A stretch of DNA of 64,000 bases from Streptomyces odontomachi (lineage in GTDB: Bacteria; Actinomycetota; Actinomycetes; Streptomycetales; Streptomycetaceae), in contig NZ_JAMJWG010000024.1 in the NCBI RefSeq assembly GCF_024435355.1, positions 1 to 64,000 of the forward strand, read 5' to 3'. Below the pieces are notes generated by a model. That model ran no database searches, was not told the DNA's origin, and saw only the letters and a program-made list of their open reading frames with translations. The position numbers and the translations under genes were made by a program. Below are positions 34,215-42,822 of this stretch, in pieces. The stretch's first letter is position 1; every line of letters begins with the position of its first letter.

Positions 34215-34871
34215 ATGGGGACATGGACCGACGAATTCCTCGCACCCGCCGTACCGACCCTCGTGGCCCCCGACACGTTCGGACGCCTGGTGGTGGACCT
34301 GGCCAGGGAACGCGTGGTGCGCACGCCGTGGGCGCTGCTGGCGGGCACGCTGTGCGTCAACGCCAGCCTCAACTGGGGCAGCGTGAGCGGGATGGCCCGC
34401 TGGGACCGCCCGCCGGTCGGAACGGTACTGCGTACGAAGGAGGTTCCCGAGGACCTCCGCGACGACGATCCCCCGCCCTGGGGGGATTCGCATGAGGAGG
34501 CACGCCTGCTGGCCGCCGGCGAGCGGATCCTCGACGTGCTGCCGGCGCTGCGCTCGGCGCCGTACGGGAGGCGGGACGTCGCGGTGGCGTTCGCCCGGAT
34601 GGACTTCGGCAGGAAGGCCGTCCGCCGACACTTCTGGTGGGAGGACCACCGCACACCGCTGGTGGCCTTCGCCCTGGCGGCACCCCAACACCTGCCGCTG
34701 GCCGCCAACCGCTTCGGGGAACCCGACGGCGACGGACCGGCGCACCCCGTTCAGACCTGCGTGGTCCACACCTACAAGCACCTCCCCATGGACGGCCCGC
34801 CACCTCCCCTCGCCGCCGTGCTCTCCCGCCACCTCGGCCCCGAGCTGGTCAACGGCAAGACACGGGGGTGA
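34215..34871 (+). CDS. Conserved hypothetical protein
   Basis: 218 residues from ATG 34215. Conserved-looking segments are PWALLAGTLCVNASLNWGSV, ILDVLPALRSAPYGRRDVAV and HFWWEDHRTPLVAFALAAP, with no recognised motif, signal peptide or membrane helix. It reads away from the GGCT-like gene; the 96-bp gap is the likely promoter region. Codon use is typical of the chromosome. Confidence 0.6.
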   Translation: MGTWTDEFLAPAVPTLVAPDTFGRLVVDLARERVVRTPWALLAGTLCVNASLNWGSVSGMARWDRPPVGTVLRTKEVPEDLRDDDPPPWGDSHEEARLLAAGERILDVLPALRSAPYGRRDVAVAFARMDFGRKAVRRHFWWEDHRTPLVAFALAAPQHLPLAANRFGEPDGDGPAHPVQTCVVHTYKHLPMDGPPPPLAAVLSRHLGPELVNGKTRG

Positions 34872-34921
34872 GGCACTACGGCGGGAACCGCCACACAGGC
34901 ACAGCCACAACGGCAGGGGCA

Positions 34922-34980
34922 GGCACCACGTGAGAAGCAAGCGCCACGTGAGAGACAGGCGCCACGTGAGAGACAGGCAC
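34922..34980. repeat. 18-bp direct repeat
   Basis: GCCACGTGAGAGACAGGC occurs at 34943-34960 and 34961-34978, with a diverged copy from 34922. Each holds a CACGTG palindrome. It lies between two convergent genes. Confidence 0.75.
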
Positions 34981-35477
34981 TACGGCAGCTGCGGCAGTTC
35001 GAGCCAGTCCTGCCAGGAGATGTCACGCCCCAGGTAACGGGGCTGCCGGAAGGGCCAGTCGGCTCCGATCCACCGCGGAACGAGCGCATCCAGCGCCTGC
35101 TCCAGCTCACCGCCGACCAGCTCGTCCACCACCCACCACGAGATCTCTGCGTCAGCGCCGACCCGCTCGGGCGGATCGATGTAGACGCAGCCGAGGACGG
35201 CCTTCTCCTCCCGCCCCAGCAGCGCGTAGTTGAAGGACTGGTGCGCGGCTGTCTCCCTCTCATGCCGCAGCAGATCGACGCGGTCCTCTTCATAGGTCAT
35301 CGTCTCCGGGGGCCATCCCCACGCCGGCCCGAAGATCGCCCACAGCCGCTCCCGCGAGCCCATCACGGCGGGATAGTCGATCTCGACATCGGCCTCCCTG
35401 ATCGGCCGCAGATGGTGGGCCCCGTCGGGCAACGGAACATGCACAGGGTGGACGAAATCGCCAGGAAGCCAGCTCAT
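34980..35477 (-). CDS. GNAT family N-acetyltransferase
   Basis: 165 residues. It follows the GNAT layout: HHLRPIREADVEIDYPAVMG at the start, AVLGCVYIDPPERVGADAEI in the core, and ISWWVVDELVGGELEQALDA at the acetyl-CoA site. The typical R-x-x-G-x-G/A loop is not clear, so the enzyme may be divergent. The substrate is unknown. It stands alone on the minus strand and diverges from the PadR operon. Confidence 0.75.
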   Translation of the reverse strand: MSWLPGDFVHPVHVPLPDGAHHLRPIREADVEIDYPAVMGSRERLWAIFGPAWGWPPETMTYEEDRVDLLRHERETAAHQSFNYALLGREEKAVLGCVYIDPPERVGADAEISWWVVDELVGGELEQALDALVPRWIGADWPFRQPRYLGRDISWQDWLELPQLP

Positions 35478-35527
35478 GCGCGGAGGCTACTACCGCGCCT
35501 ACCGATCCATGACCGCCGGATCATCCC

Positions 35528-35610
35528 GTACTCGACATACGGCTGTTGGTACTCGATATACGGCTGTACTTCGTACTCGACTTACGACTGTACTTCGTAC
35601 TCGATATATG
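35528..35610. promoter_or_regulatory. Four tandem operator-like repeats before padR
   Basis: GTACTCGA begins at 35528, 35549, 35573 and 35597, in units of 21, 24 and 24 bp (GTACTCGATATACGGCTGTA type). GTAC at both ends of each unit gives imperfect dyads. They occupy the whole gap between the divergent GNAT gene and padR, and the last overlaps the likely -10 region (TATATG). Confidence 0.65.
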
Positions 35611-35623
35611 CTCCAGTGGCGAC

Positions 35624-35938
35624 ATGACGAACATGCGGCTCACCAAGCCGACGATCGCAGTCCTGGAAACCCTGCTCTCCTCGACGAGAGACGATCCGGC
35701 CTGGGGCCTCAGCATCTGCCGCAAAGCCGATCTCGGCCCCGGCACCGTGTACCCGATCCTCGACCGGCTCGCCGAACGCGGCTGGATCACCAGCCATGAG
35801 GAGACCGGCCCGCATCCCGGTCGCCCTGCGCGCCGCTTCTACGAGCTCACCGGCACCGGGCGTCAGCAGGCTGCCGAAGCGCTGGAGAACCGCAGGGATC
35901 GCCGGTTCAAGCTCGGCTTGGCAGGCGGTGGAGCGTGA
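35624..35938 (+). CDS. PadR family transcriptional regulator
   Basis: 104 residues from ATG 35624. The winged helix is clear: LTKPTIAVLETLLSS, LSICRKADLGPGTVYPILDR and a wing GWITSHEETGP, then RPARRFYELTGTGRQQAAEA. PadR proteins repress their own operon and respond to small molecules or membrane stress. Four operator-like repeats lie in front. The sigma-like gene overlaps its stop (GTGA). The open frame upstream to 35546 is encoded by the repeats and is not believed. Confidence 0.9.
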   Translation: MTNMRLTKPTIAVLETLLSSTRDDPAWGLSICRKADLGPGTVYPILDRLAERGWITSHEETGPHPGRPARRFYELTGTGRQQAAEALENRRDRRFKLGLAGGGA

Positions 35939-36966
35939 ACGAGCTGCCGATGGACTTCTCCGTCTTCCACGGGATGTACCGCGAGCGCTTCGTCCGCTAC
36001 GCCCACGCCCTCGTACACGACCCGCACGACGCGGCGGAAATCGCCGACGCCACGTTCGAGCAGCTGTACCGCGGGTGGGACCGGATCCTCGCCTCCGGGA
36101 ACCCCACCCGGTGCGCCTGGCGGGTGCTGCGCAACAAGACCATGGACCACTGCCGGGCCCGCAACCGCCGCCCGCTGATCGACGCCGCGTTCGACATGGA
36201 GGCGGTGCGCCAGGCCGTGGACCCCGTCCGCCAGATCGAGGAGTCGATGGCGCTGTGCCGCGCCTTGGGCGAACTCCCCGTGCGACAACGCGACGTGATG
36301 ACGCTGCACTACTTCCTCGGCCTACCGGTGGACAGCGTCGCGGACACGCTCGGCATCACCCCGGCCGCCGTACGTTCCACCGCCCGGCACGCCAAGCACC
36401 ATCTGCGCGCGATCCTCGCACCTGGGACGACGGTTCGGGATCCCCATCCTCACGACGACAACGAACCGTTCAGCTCTCAGACGGCCCTCGACCCTGACGG
36501 CAACGAACCCCTCGCCTCCCAGGTCCCCCGAACGGCTCGCTCCACGGCCAACCTCGCCGCCCAACTGGCCGGATCGACCCGACCGCACCTTCGCGACGAA
36601 TGGGAATCCCTGCTGGCCGGCAATCCTGAAGACGGCGTCAACCCGTCACGGACCCAGCAGCAACTGCTCGCTGCGGGCTTCCTGGTCGCGGCTCTTCGCA
36701 TGCGGCTGCGTGACGTCGTACGCCCTGCCTGGCGTCCCGTGGACTGGTTGCTTTGCGCGCCGTCGCGCACGCATGCGTTCATCTCGGCGACCGTCGGTGT
36801 CCAGGCGATTTGTATCGTCCGGGGCAACGGTCTGGCCGCCTTGGTGACAGACGCGTGGGAGCCTTGCGGCATCGCCGGCACCGCACTGTTCGCCCTGGCC
36901 CGCTGGCTACGCCGTGTGCGCGGCATCGAGCCGGCCACACCGGAGAGCGATCCCACCGAGGAATAG
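35935..36966 (+). CDS. Sigma-70 family (ECF-like) factor with a C-terminal membrane domain
   Basis: 343 residues from GTG 35935. Sigma region 2 is seen in DAAEIADATFEQLYRGWDRI, region 4 in ALGELPVRQRDVMTLHYFLG then SVADTLGITPAAVRSTARHA. After a linker (about 175-210) the rest is unlike sigma factors: HLRDEWESLLAGNPEDGVNP, LAAGFLVAALRMRLRDVVRP, then two hydrophobic segments around AFISATVGVQAICIV and CGIAGTALFALARWL ending in RRVRGIEPA. Streptomyces encode such C-terminal sequences as separate small membrane proteins, so this looks like a gene fusion. It could tether the sigma factor to the membrane. PadR is the coupled upstream gene. Confidence 0.8.
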   Translation: MNELPMDFSVFHGMYRERFVRYAHALVHDPHDAAEIADATFEQLYRGWDRILASGNPTRCAWRVLRNKTMDHCRARNRRPLIDAAFDMEAVRQAVDPVRQIEESMALCRALGELPVRQRDVMTLHYFLGLPVDSVADTLGITPAAVRSTARHAKHHLRAILAPGTTVRDPHPHDDNEPFSSQTALDPDGNEPLASQVPRTARSTANLAAQLAGSTRPHLRDEWESLLAGNPEDGVNPSRTQQQLLAAGFLVAALRMRLRDVVRPAWRPVDWLLCAPSRTHAFISATVGVQAICIVRGNGLAALVTDAWEPCGIAGTALFALARWLRRVRGIEPATPESDPTEE

Positions 36967-37094
36967 CGCGCAGCCGTTCGATGTCCTCGGTGGCACCCCG
37001 GAGGGGAGGGTGACCTGACCGTGCTGCCGGTCGTACCGCTGGCCATCGCGGCGCCGGCCTGGGGTGCCCTGCTCTGGAGATCAGAACGGGACCT

Positions 37095-37670
37095 TCAGTC
37101 CTGCCCCATCCTCCGCAGCGCCAGTGCGACGTGGCTGTATCCGGGGATGGGCGCTCCACCGGCCTTCTCATAACGGACGGCTTGTGCGAGCCCGAGCTTC
37201 TCTCCGGTGGAGAGGGTCCGATTCGCGGTCCACAGGAGCGTTTTGAGCTGCTCGTTTTCGATGGTGAGGAGCGGTGCGGCTGGTTCCAGCGACAGGTTGG
37301 TGAGGGCGCACCAGTCCGCCACCGCGGTCCAGAACGTGGTGAGCGTGTCCCAACAGACCGTGCTTCGGGGTCCGAGCAGCGCACGTATCTCGTCGGGAGA
37401 ACGGAACGTGTCGAGGCCGTGGGACACAAGGTTCTGGAGGTCTTCCAGAAAGGCGACGACGAATTCGTAGTTGGCCTCGTCCTCCAGCAGTTCCTCGGCG
37501 ACGGCCAGGACCTCGACGGTGGCGCCGTGGTCGCGCCGGGCCACCCGCGAGGCGATCTCCCGGCAGATGGCCGGCTCGTCGGGATCCTCCACGGTTTTGG
37601 GTTCGATCCCCGCGGCGGCAAGGAGTCGCCCAGAGCGGCCGGCTGACCGTCGGCGCCATGGAATGCGCAT
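37095..37670 (-). CDS. Conserved hypothetical protein
   Basis: 191 residues from ATG 37670 (AAAGAAG in front; the frame is open to 37757). A basic N-terminus (MRIPWRRRSAGRSGR) precedes a helical domain with EVLAVAEELLEDEANYEFVV, FLEDLQNLVSHGLDTFRS and PRSTVCWDTLTTFWTAVADW. No membrane helix or recognised motif. It is of the type found as a single Streptomyces hypothetical protein. It converges with the sigma gene and shares its promoter gap with no neighbour. Confidence 0.6.
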   Translation of the reverse strand: MRIPWRRRSAGRSGRLLAAAGIEPKTVEDPDEPAICREIASRVARRDHGATVEVLAVAEELLEDEANYEFVVAFLEDLQNLVSHGLDTFRSPDEIRALLGPRSTVCWDTLTTFWTAVADWCALTNLSLEPAAPLLTIENEQLKTLLWTANRTLSTGEKLGLAQAVRYEKAGGAPIPGYSHVALALRRMGQD

Positions 37671-37811
37671 CGTGACTTCTTTCGACTGTGCCGTCGCCCA
37701 CGACCGCACGCCTGGTGGTCGCTCAGCATGACACGGCGTTGCGAACAGGCCGTCCACCGGGCCGGGTGTGGCCTCCCGGGAGGCCGGCGACTCGGTGCGT
37801 TTCTCTTCTGC

Positions 37812-38411
37812 TCAGCGGCCCATCAGCCGCAGCAAGCGGGCCTGAGGGCTCTCCTCGGCCAGGGGCAGAGCCCCGGGGGCGGCGAAGAAGCGGTGGGTGG
37901 TGTCGAGGGAGACAGGTGACTCCGCCAAGCCGGCGTAGATTTCCGTGAGGTGGTCCGAAATCCAGGTGACGAGCCCGGGGTCGAGCTCCTCGGAAGCGTG
38001 GATAGCCCGGGCCAGGTCCCAGGTGTGAACGGTGGTGTCCGTGGCGCGGACGGCGAGAGCCTGTTCTCCGGTCACCGGGCCGAGGGGGTAGTCCAGGATC
38101 TGCCGGAGGGCACCCGGCCTTCGGAACGCCGCCGCGCACTCCCGAACTGACCGGACGTACGCGCCCACCGGATCGCCGTTCAGGGCGTCCTCGTCCCGGA
38201 GTCGGAGGAAGTCGGCCGCTGAGCCGCCGTCCAGAAGGGAGACGTAGTTGAGGTTTCCCCGGGTCATGTGGTTGACCAGGTTGGACACCTGCCACTCTGC
38301 GCAGGGCGTGGGTGCCGTCCACTGCTCAGGCCGTACCGCTCGCAGCCTGCGGGTGAACTCGGAACTGGTGAGTAGATAGCGGTCGACGATGCCGGCGAAG
38401 CGGTATGACAT
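37812..38411 (-). CDS. TIGR03086 family metal-binding protein (DinB/maleylpyruvate isomerase fold)
   Basis: 199 residues from ATG 38411; the open frame to 38579 is made by a tandem repeat. The N-terminal four-helix bundle has TPCAEWQVSNLVNHM with the first metal His, and a later TVHTWDLARAIH with the second pair, as in mycothiol-dependent maleylpyruvate isomerase relatives. It may be a mycothiol-dependent thiol transferase; the substrate is unknown. It stands alone. Confidence 0.85.
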   Translation of the reverse strand: MSYRFAGIVDRYLLTSSEFTRRLRAVRPEQWTAPTPCAEWQVSNLVNHMTRGNLNYVSLLDGGSAADFLRLRDEDALNGDPVGAYVRSVRECAAAFRRPGALRQILDYPLGPVTGEQALAVRATDTTVHTWDLARAIHASEELDPGLVTWISDHLTEIYAGLAESPVSLDTTHRFFAAPGALPLAEESPQARLLRLMGR

Positions 38412-38537
38412 GGCCGCAGCGTAGGAGCGCCGGAGGCGACGTACTGGCGGAAATCCGTCACGGCCCCCAGGGCACGCCCTCGGCGTCCACCCGTCGTGGT
38501 CCCGCCCCCGGCGCATCCTGCCCCCGGGCATCCGGGA

Positions 38538-38598
38538 ATCGCCGCTCGCCGCCGAGTTCGCGCTCGCCGCCGAGTTCACGCTCGCCGCCGATTTCGCG
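38538..38598. repeat. 18-bp tandem repeat upstream of the TIGR03086 gene
   Basis: About three units of CGCTCGCCGCCGAGTTCG-type sequence with single-base differences. It lies between two divergent genes. Confidence 0.7.
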
Positions 38599-38698
38599 CT
38601 TGGCCTCGACGGGCCTCCGCCCCCTCATGTGCACAGTGGCCCGCTTGTACTGTGCATACCGGAACCTCTGAAAGGAAACCGTCCTGAAGACCTTCACC

Positions 38699-39619
38699 AT
38701 GCCCGGTACCGACATCCTCGCGCCGAACATCGTGCTCGGCCTGATGCGTATCGCCGACAAGACCGACGACGACGTCCGAGAACTCGTCCGCACCGCGCGC
38801 GACGCGGGCATCGACTTCGTTGACCACGCCGACGTCTACGGCGGCGAGCTGCACAATTGCGAACGTCGCTTCGCCGAAGCGATGGCGCTGAGCCCGTCGC
38901 AGCGTGACGAGATCACGATCCAGACCAAGGCGGGAATCGTCACGGACGGGCCGTACTTCGACTTCTCGTACGAGCACATCGTCAAATCGGTCGAGGGCTC
39001 ACTCGCGGCCCTGCGGACCGACCGCATCGACATCCTGCTGCTGCACCGCCCCGACGCGCTCGTCGAGCCTGAAGAGGTGGCCCGCGCCTTCGATGAGCTC
39101 GAGTCCTCGGGCAAGGTGCGCGCCTTCGGTGTCTCGAACCACACCCCACGCCAGATCGACCTGCTGCGCAGGTACGTGCGTCAGCCCATCGTGGCCAACC
39201 AGCTTCAGCTCTCGATCACACACGCGCCGATCGTCGCTCAAGGGGTCGCTGCGAACATGCTCGCGGAGCAGCAGTCGGCCACCCTCGACGGCGGAGGGAT
39301 CGTCGACTACTGCCGCCTGCACGACATCACCGTCCAGGCGTGGTCTCCCTTCCAGGCCGGTTTCTTCACGGGTGTCTTCCTCGGTTCGCCGGACTACCCC
39401 GAGCTCAACGCCGTCATTGACCGCCTCGCCGGCCAGTACGACGTCCCCGCCATCGCGATCGCGACTGCCTGGATCACCCGCCACCCCGCCCAGATGCAGG
39501 TCGTGCTCGGCACCACCAACCCGGAGCGCGTCGCGGGCGCCGCGCAGGGCTCCGATCTTCGACTCACCCGGGCCGAGTGGTACGAGCTGTTCCGCGCCGC
39601 GGGCCACCTCGTTCCCTGA
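38699..39619 (+). CDS. Aldo/keto reductase
   Basis: 306 residues. A TIM-barrel NADPH-dependent carbonyl reductase. The tetrad is visible: Asp in GIDFVDHADVYG, Tyr in the same motif (VYGG), Lys in ITIQTKAGI, and His in ILLLHRPDALV. The NADPH-binding end is VVLGTTNPERVAGAA. ATG 38699 has GAAAGGAAA 21 nt before it, rather far, so a non-ATG start slightly upstream is possible. Substrate unknown. A terminator follows 120 bp later. Confidence 0.9.
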   Translation: MPGTDILAPNIVLGLMRIADKTDDDVRELVRTARDAGIDFVDHADVYGGELHNCERRFAEAMALSPSQRDEITIQTKAGIVTDGPYFDFSYEHIVKSVEGSLAALRTDRIDILLLHRPDALVEPEEVARAFDELESSGKVRAFGVSNHTPRQIDLLRRYVRQPIVANQLQLSITHAPIVAQGVAANMLAEQQSATLDGGGIVDYCRLHDITVQAWSPFQAGFFTGVFLGSPDYPELNAVIDRLAGQYDVPAIAIATAWITRHPAQMQVVLGTTNPERVAGAAQGSDLRLTRAEWYELFRAAGHLVP

Positions 39620-39740
39620 ACCCGGCCGCGGGGCGCCACCTGATCACCCGGTCCGGTCGCCCGGGTCGCCCCATGCCCGTCGATGTCAGCGCTCACGTCA
39701 TGCGACATCCATCCAGCGTCATGCGACATCCAGTCACGAA

Positions 39741-39772
39741 AAAGCCCCCTCCGTGATCTTGGAGGGGGCTTT
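39741..39772 (+). terminator. rho-independent terminator
   Basis: AAAGCCCCCTCC and GGAGGGGGCTTT form a perfect 12-bp stem with an 8-nt loop. It ends the aldo/keto reductase transcript and marks the last chromosome-like feature before the tRNA-Phe fragment. Confidence 0.9.
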
Positions 39773-39790
39773 CGTGCTGTTCACCTGCGG

Positions 39791-39832
39791 TGGCTGGGGC
39801 CGGGGTCGAACCGGCGACCTTCCGCTTTTCAG
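39791..39832 (-). repeat. tRNA-Phe 3'-half att fragment
   Basis: On the minus strand this is the 3' part of a tRNA: CTGAAAA anticodon loop (anticodon GAA), GCGGA stem side, T-arm GCCGG-TTCGACC-CCGGC and acceptor CCCAGCC-A. The 5' half is missing; plus-strand sequence after CAGG changes to unrelated DNA. As at the tRNA-Gly site this is the att copy left at the end away from the intact tRNA, so an element should extend rightwards. Confidence 0.8.
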
Positions 39833-39992
39833 GCCGGGTCGGGGCTCGCGGGAGGCTGGTGTGGTGGTGCGGGGACGGTAGCGGGGGTACGTAGTTGTGC
39901 GCTGGTGTTGGCGTACGGGTTGGCGTACCCCAACAGCCGGACTGTACGGCAGGACCGGCAACTTTCCAGCACCGCCCAGTCGTCCACCAGAC

Positions 39993-41846
39993 ATGGCCAC
40001 TGCATCCCCTGAACCGCCACCGCCCACCTCACCGCCGCCGTGGCCGCACTGCGGCCACGGCGCCACTGCAACGGATCCAGTCGGTTGCCCCGGTATCCAG
40101 ATGCAGGGGCAGACCGTGTGCCTGGCGCACATGGACGTGGCAGACCGCGAGATCTACCTGTCCTCCTTGTCCCCTGACAGCCCCCTCGACCACCGCGGTA
40201 CTCCCTTCAACGAAGACCTGTTGGCCCAGTTGCTTAACGCCCTGCGTGATCCAACCGGAAAGCCCAACCTTGGCCGCTCCAGGTTTGACTGGGCAACCTT
40301 CTCCGGCGACGCAGATTTCGACCAGGCAACGTTTTCCGATGAGGCTCGTTTTGGCGATTCCACCTTCTCCGGCGACGCCTTGTTCAGCAATGCAACATTT
40401 TCTGGTACCGCTTACTTCAGGGGAGCCACCTTCTCCCACGACGCCCAGTTCGGTCAGGCAATCTTCTCCAGCGATGCCCACTTTGGCCAGGTGACGTTTT
40501 CCCGAGCCGCCCATTTCTATGGTGCGAATTTCTCCAATACCGCACATTTCTACGGCGCAACATTTTCTAGCGCCGCCTTCAGTCAGGCCATTTTCTCCGG
40601 CGACGCCTTGTTCAGCAATACATCGTTCTCTCGCAACGCCCATTTCTACAGAGCGACCTTCTACCTCGGCGCCATGTTCGATTGCGTGGTATTTTCCGGC
40701 AACGTTTTGTTTCGCGAGACGCAATTCAAGCAAGCATCGCAAATTGGACCGCTAATCTGCGGGAAATGGGTAGCGTTGGATCGCGCCATGTTCCAGTATC
40801 CGGTAACGTTAGAAATTTCCGCGCGCCAGGTTAGTTTCGTGCGTACCCGGCTGGCCTCAACTGCCAAGCTCCAACTGCGCTACGCGGAATTAAATCTTCA
40901 AGATGCGGTCTTCGAGTACCCAGTGTTGATCACAGGACGTCCTACTCCTTTCCACAATCCCGGACCAGAAGATCCACTACCAGAGAGGGAGCTTTCCGAT
41001 CTGGACCCTGGTGTACGCCTGACATCTGTAAGCGGGGTCGACGCCGCTTACCTCGCACTGCATGACATCGACCTGAGCGACTGCCGATTCACCGGCGCCG
41101 TCCACCTCGACCAGCTACGAATTGACGGCTGGTGCACCTTTGCGACCACCCCCACCGGCTGGTTCCGACACGCCCCCTGGCATTGGAGTCAGCGAAACAC
41201 ACTGGCCGAGGAACACCACTGGCGAGCACGTATCGCCCGCCGGCCCACCCCCTCCAACGGCTGGACCCTCCCATCGCCGGACACCCCCGAACTGCGCCCG
41301 GCAGCAGTAGCCGCCCTTTACCGGCAGCTGCGCAAGTCGCTGGAGGACGGCAAGAACGAACCAGACGCTGCCGACTTCTACTACGGCGAGATGGAGATGC
41401 GTCGGCATGATGCCACAAGGCCCCGAAGCGAACGGGCTTTGCTGACCGCCTACTGGGCCGTCTCCGGATACGGGCTGCGCGCAACTCGGGCTCTGGCCTG
41501 GTTGGGGGTAGCTATGACTGCCACGATTGCAGCCATGACCTTGTGGGGTATTCCAGCCAACGAACCAAAACCTCATACCACCGGTCGCCAGGTCACTGCT
41601 GGACAGATGATCACTCTAACCACTGACACTCCCGCTCCGGTCAACCCTGTCGGACCGTGGACCGAGCGAGTCACTACCATGCGATTTGAAAGATCTCTGC
41701 GGGTAGTGATCAACTCAGTAGTGTTCCGTTCTTCGAATCAGGACCTGACCACCACCGGCACCTATACCGAAATGGCCTCCCGCCTCGCTGAACCCGTCCT
41801 TCTTGGCCTAGCACTCCTAGCTGTGCGCAATCGCGTCAAACGTTGA
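39993..41846 (+). CDS. Pentapeptide-repeat membrane protein
   Basis: 617 residues from ATG 39993. A proline-rich start leads to a Cys/His cluster (WPHCGHG, VGCPGIQMQGQTVCLAH) that may bind zinc. About residues 95-260 are pentapeptide repeats in A-x-F form (ATFSGDALFSNATFSG), a right-handed beta helix. The C-terminal third has a helical region (YYGEMEMRRHDATRPRSERA) and three hydrophobic segments, the last ending LGLALLAVRNRVKR. Bacterial proteins of this architecture are thought to be ion-channel-like or scaffolding. It is the first gene after the tRNA-Phe att fragment and is A/T richer than the core genes. Confidence 0.88.
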   Translation: MATASPEPPPPTSPPPWPHCGHGATATDPVGCPGIQMQGQTVCLAHMDVADREIYLSSLSPDSPLDHRGTPFNEDLLAQLLNALRDPTGKPNLGRSRFDWATFSGDADFDQATFSDEARFGDSTFSGDALFSNATFSGTAYFRGATFSHDAQFGQAIFSSDAHFGQVTFSRAAHFYGANFSNTAHFYGATFSSAAFSQAIFSGDALFSNTSFSRNAHFYRATFYLGAMFDCVVFSGNVLFRETQFKQASQIGPLICGKWVALDRAMFQYPVTLEISARQVSFVRTRLASTAKLQLRYAELNLQDAVFEYPVLITGRPTPFHNPGPEDPLPERELSDLDPGVRLTSVSGVDAAYLALHDIDLSDCRFTGAVHLDQLRIDGWCTFATTPTGWFRHAPWHWSQRNTLAEEHHWRARIARRPTPSNGWTLPSPDTPELRPAAVAALYRQLRKSLEDGKNEPDAADFYYGEMEMRRHDATRPRSERALLTAYWAVSGYGLRATRALAWLGVAMTATIAAMTLWGIPANEPKPHTTGRQVTAGQMITLTTDTPAPVNPVGPWTERVTTMRFERSLRVVINSVVFRSSNQDLTTTGTYTEMASRLAEPVLLGLALLAVRNRVKR

Positions 41847-42032
41847 CCACCAGCGATACGGAAAACCCTTTGATCACCTAAATTATGCGTCCACAGCACG
41901 CGGAATTAAACACGAAAGTATTTGCTGTCATCAACGCGCAGCAGGGCGATTTTGCGCCCTCATAACACCTACGCAAGTCGGAGTTGTAAGTGGCGTCTGC
42001 CATTGTCCAGGGAGTTGATGCCAGGCTTGATG

Positions 42033-42590
42033 TCACCCGACGGGGGCGTCGTCTGGAGGGAGCAGCAGATCGCGTTCCGGGTGCTTCTCGCCGGTGATGC
42101 TGCCGCTCACGCCCAGATCGACCCTCGCGGCTTCATGTAAGGCCGTGATCGCGCGGAACCCGACGCGGTTCCGCTCACGCCAGGCTTCGAGGGTGTCCGT
42201 GGTCTTCCCGCTCGCCTGCCAGTCGATTTCGAGCGTGCGTGCGTTCAGCTCGTGTGCCGCCTCCACGACGTCGTCCCCGCCGAGGAGCAGCACCCGCTCA
42301 AAGGCCCGGCCCCGCAGCCGCGCCGCGTCCGCGAGGTCCGCGGCGAGTTCCTGTTCGGGCCGCCCGGTACTGCGTATCCCCTCTCGTTGCTCGTAGAGCT
42401 GGACAGCGGCGAAGATGCCGGCGCGCACCTCATCGATGTAGGTGGCGTAGGCGTCGAGCTTCTTTTCGTCCCAACGGGTCCGGTACTCGTGACGGTGGCG
42501 ACTGCGCTCCATGAGGAAATTGGTGATGTGGGTGGTGATGGCGCCCAGCAGCACCGCGGCGACCGTCACGAGCTGCTCGCCCGTATCCAC
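42033..42590 (-). CDS. Small membrane-anchored protein, family of the 1212-1676 gene
   Basis: 185 residues from ATG 42590. One N-terminal membrane helix (QLVTVAAVLLGAITTHITNF) is followed by a basic helix (RSRHRHEYRTRWDEKKLDAY) and a helical cytoplasmic domain. The gene at 1212 has the same layout and a DAYxAY motif in register. Function unknown. It is on the opposite strand to its neighbours. The 186-bp gap to the pentapeptide gene has nothing visible. Confidence 0.7.
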   Translation of the reverse strand: MDTGEQLVTVAAVLLGAITTHITNFLMERSRHRHEYRTRWDEKKLDAYATYIDEVRAGIFAAVQLYEQREGIRSTGRPEQELAADLADAARLRGRAFERVLLLGGDDVVEAAHELNARTLEIDWQASGKTTDTLEAWRERNRVGFRAITALHEAARVDLGVSGSITGEKHPERDLLLPPDDAPVG

Positions 42591-42822
42591 GCTTCCCCCA
42601 GGTAGGCTGCACTCCTAAAGATGACTGGGCGATCGTATGAGAGGTTCGGCCGGCTCGGGTATGGATGGCTGGAACAGAGAGTGGTACCGGCTACGTCTCG
42701 GCCACCGAGGACGAGAACGGGAGTGACGCTGTGACGGGTGTGACAGCCTTGCCTGTTCCAGCCTCTCCCCCGGCCCTGCCGCTGGGATAGGGCGCCCCGT
42801 GGAGCTGCGGAGAGGCGAGCGG

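Noticed and set aside
37021..37173. Possible 50-residue hydrophobic peptide after the sigma gene
   Set aside because: Starts VLPVVPLAIAAPAWGALL but has no good ribosome site and overlaps the end of the opposite gene; too weak to call.
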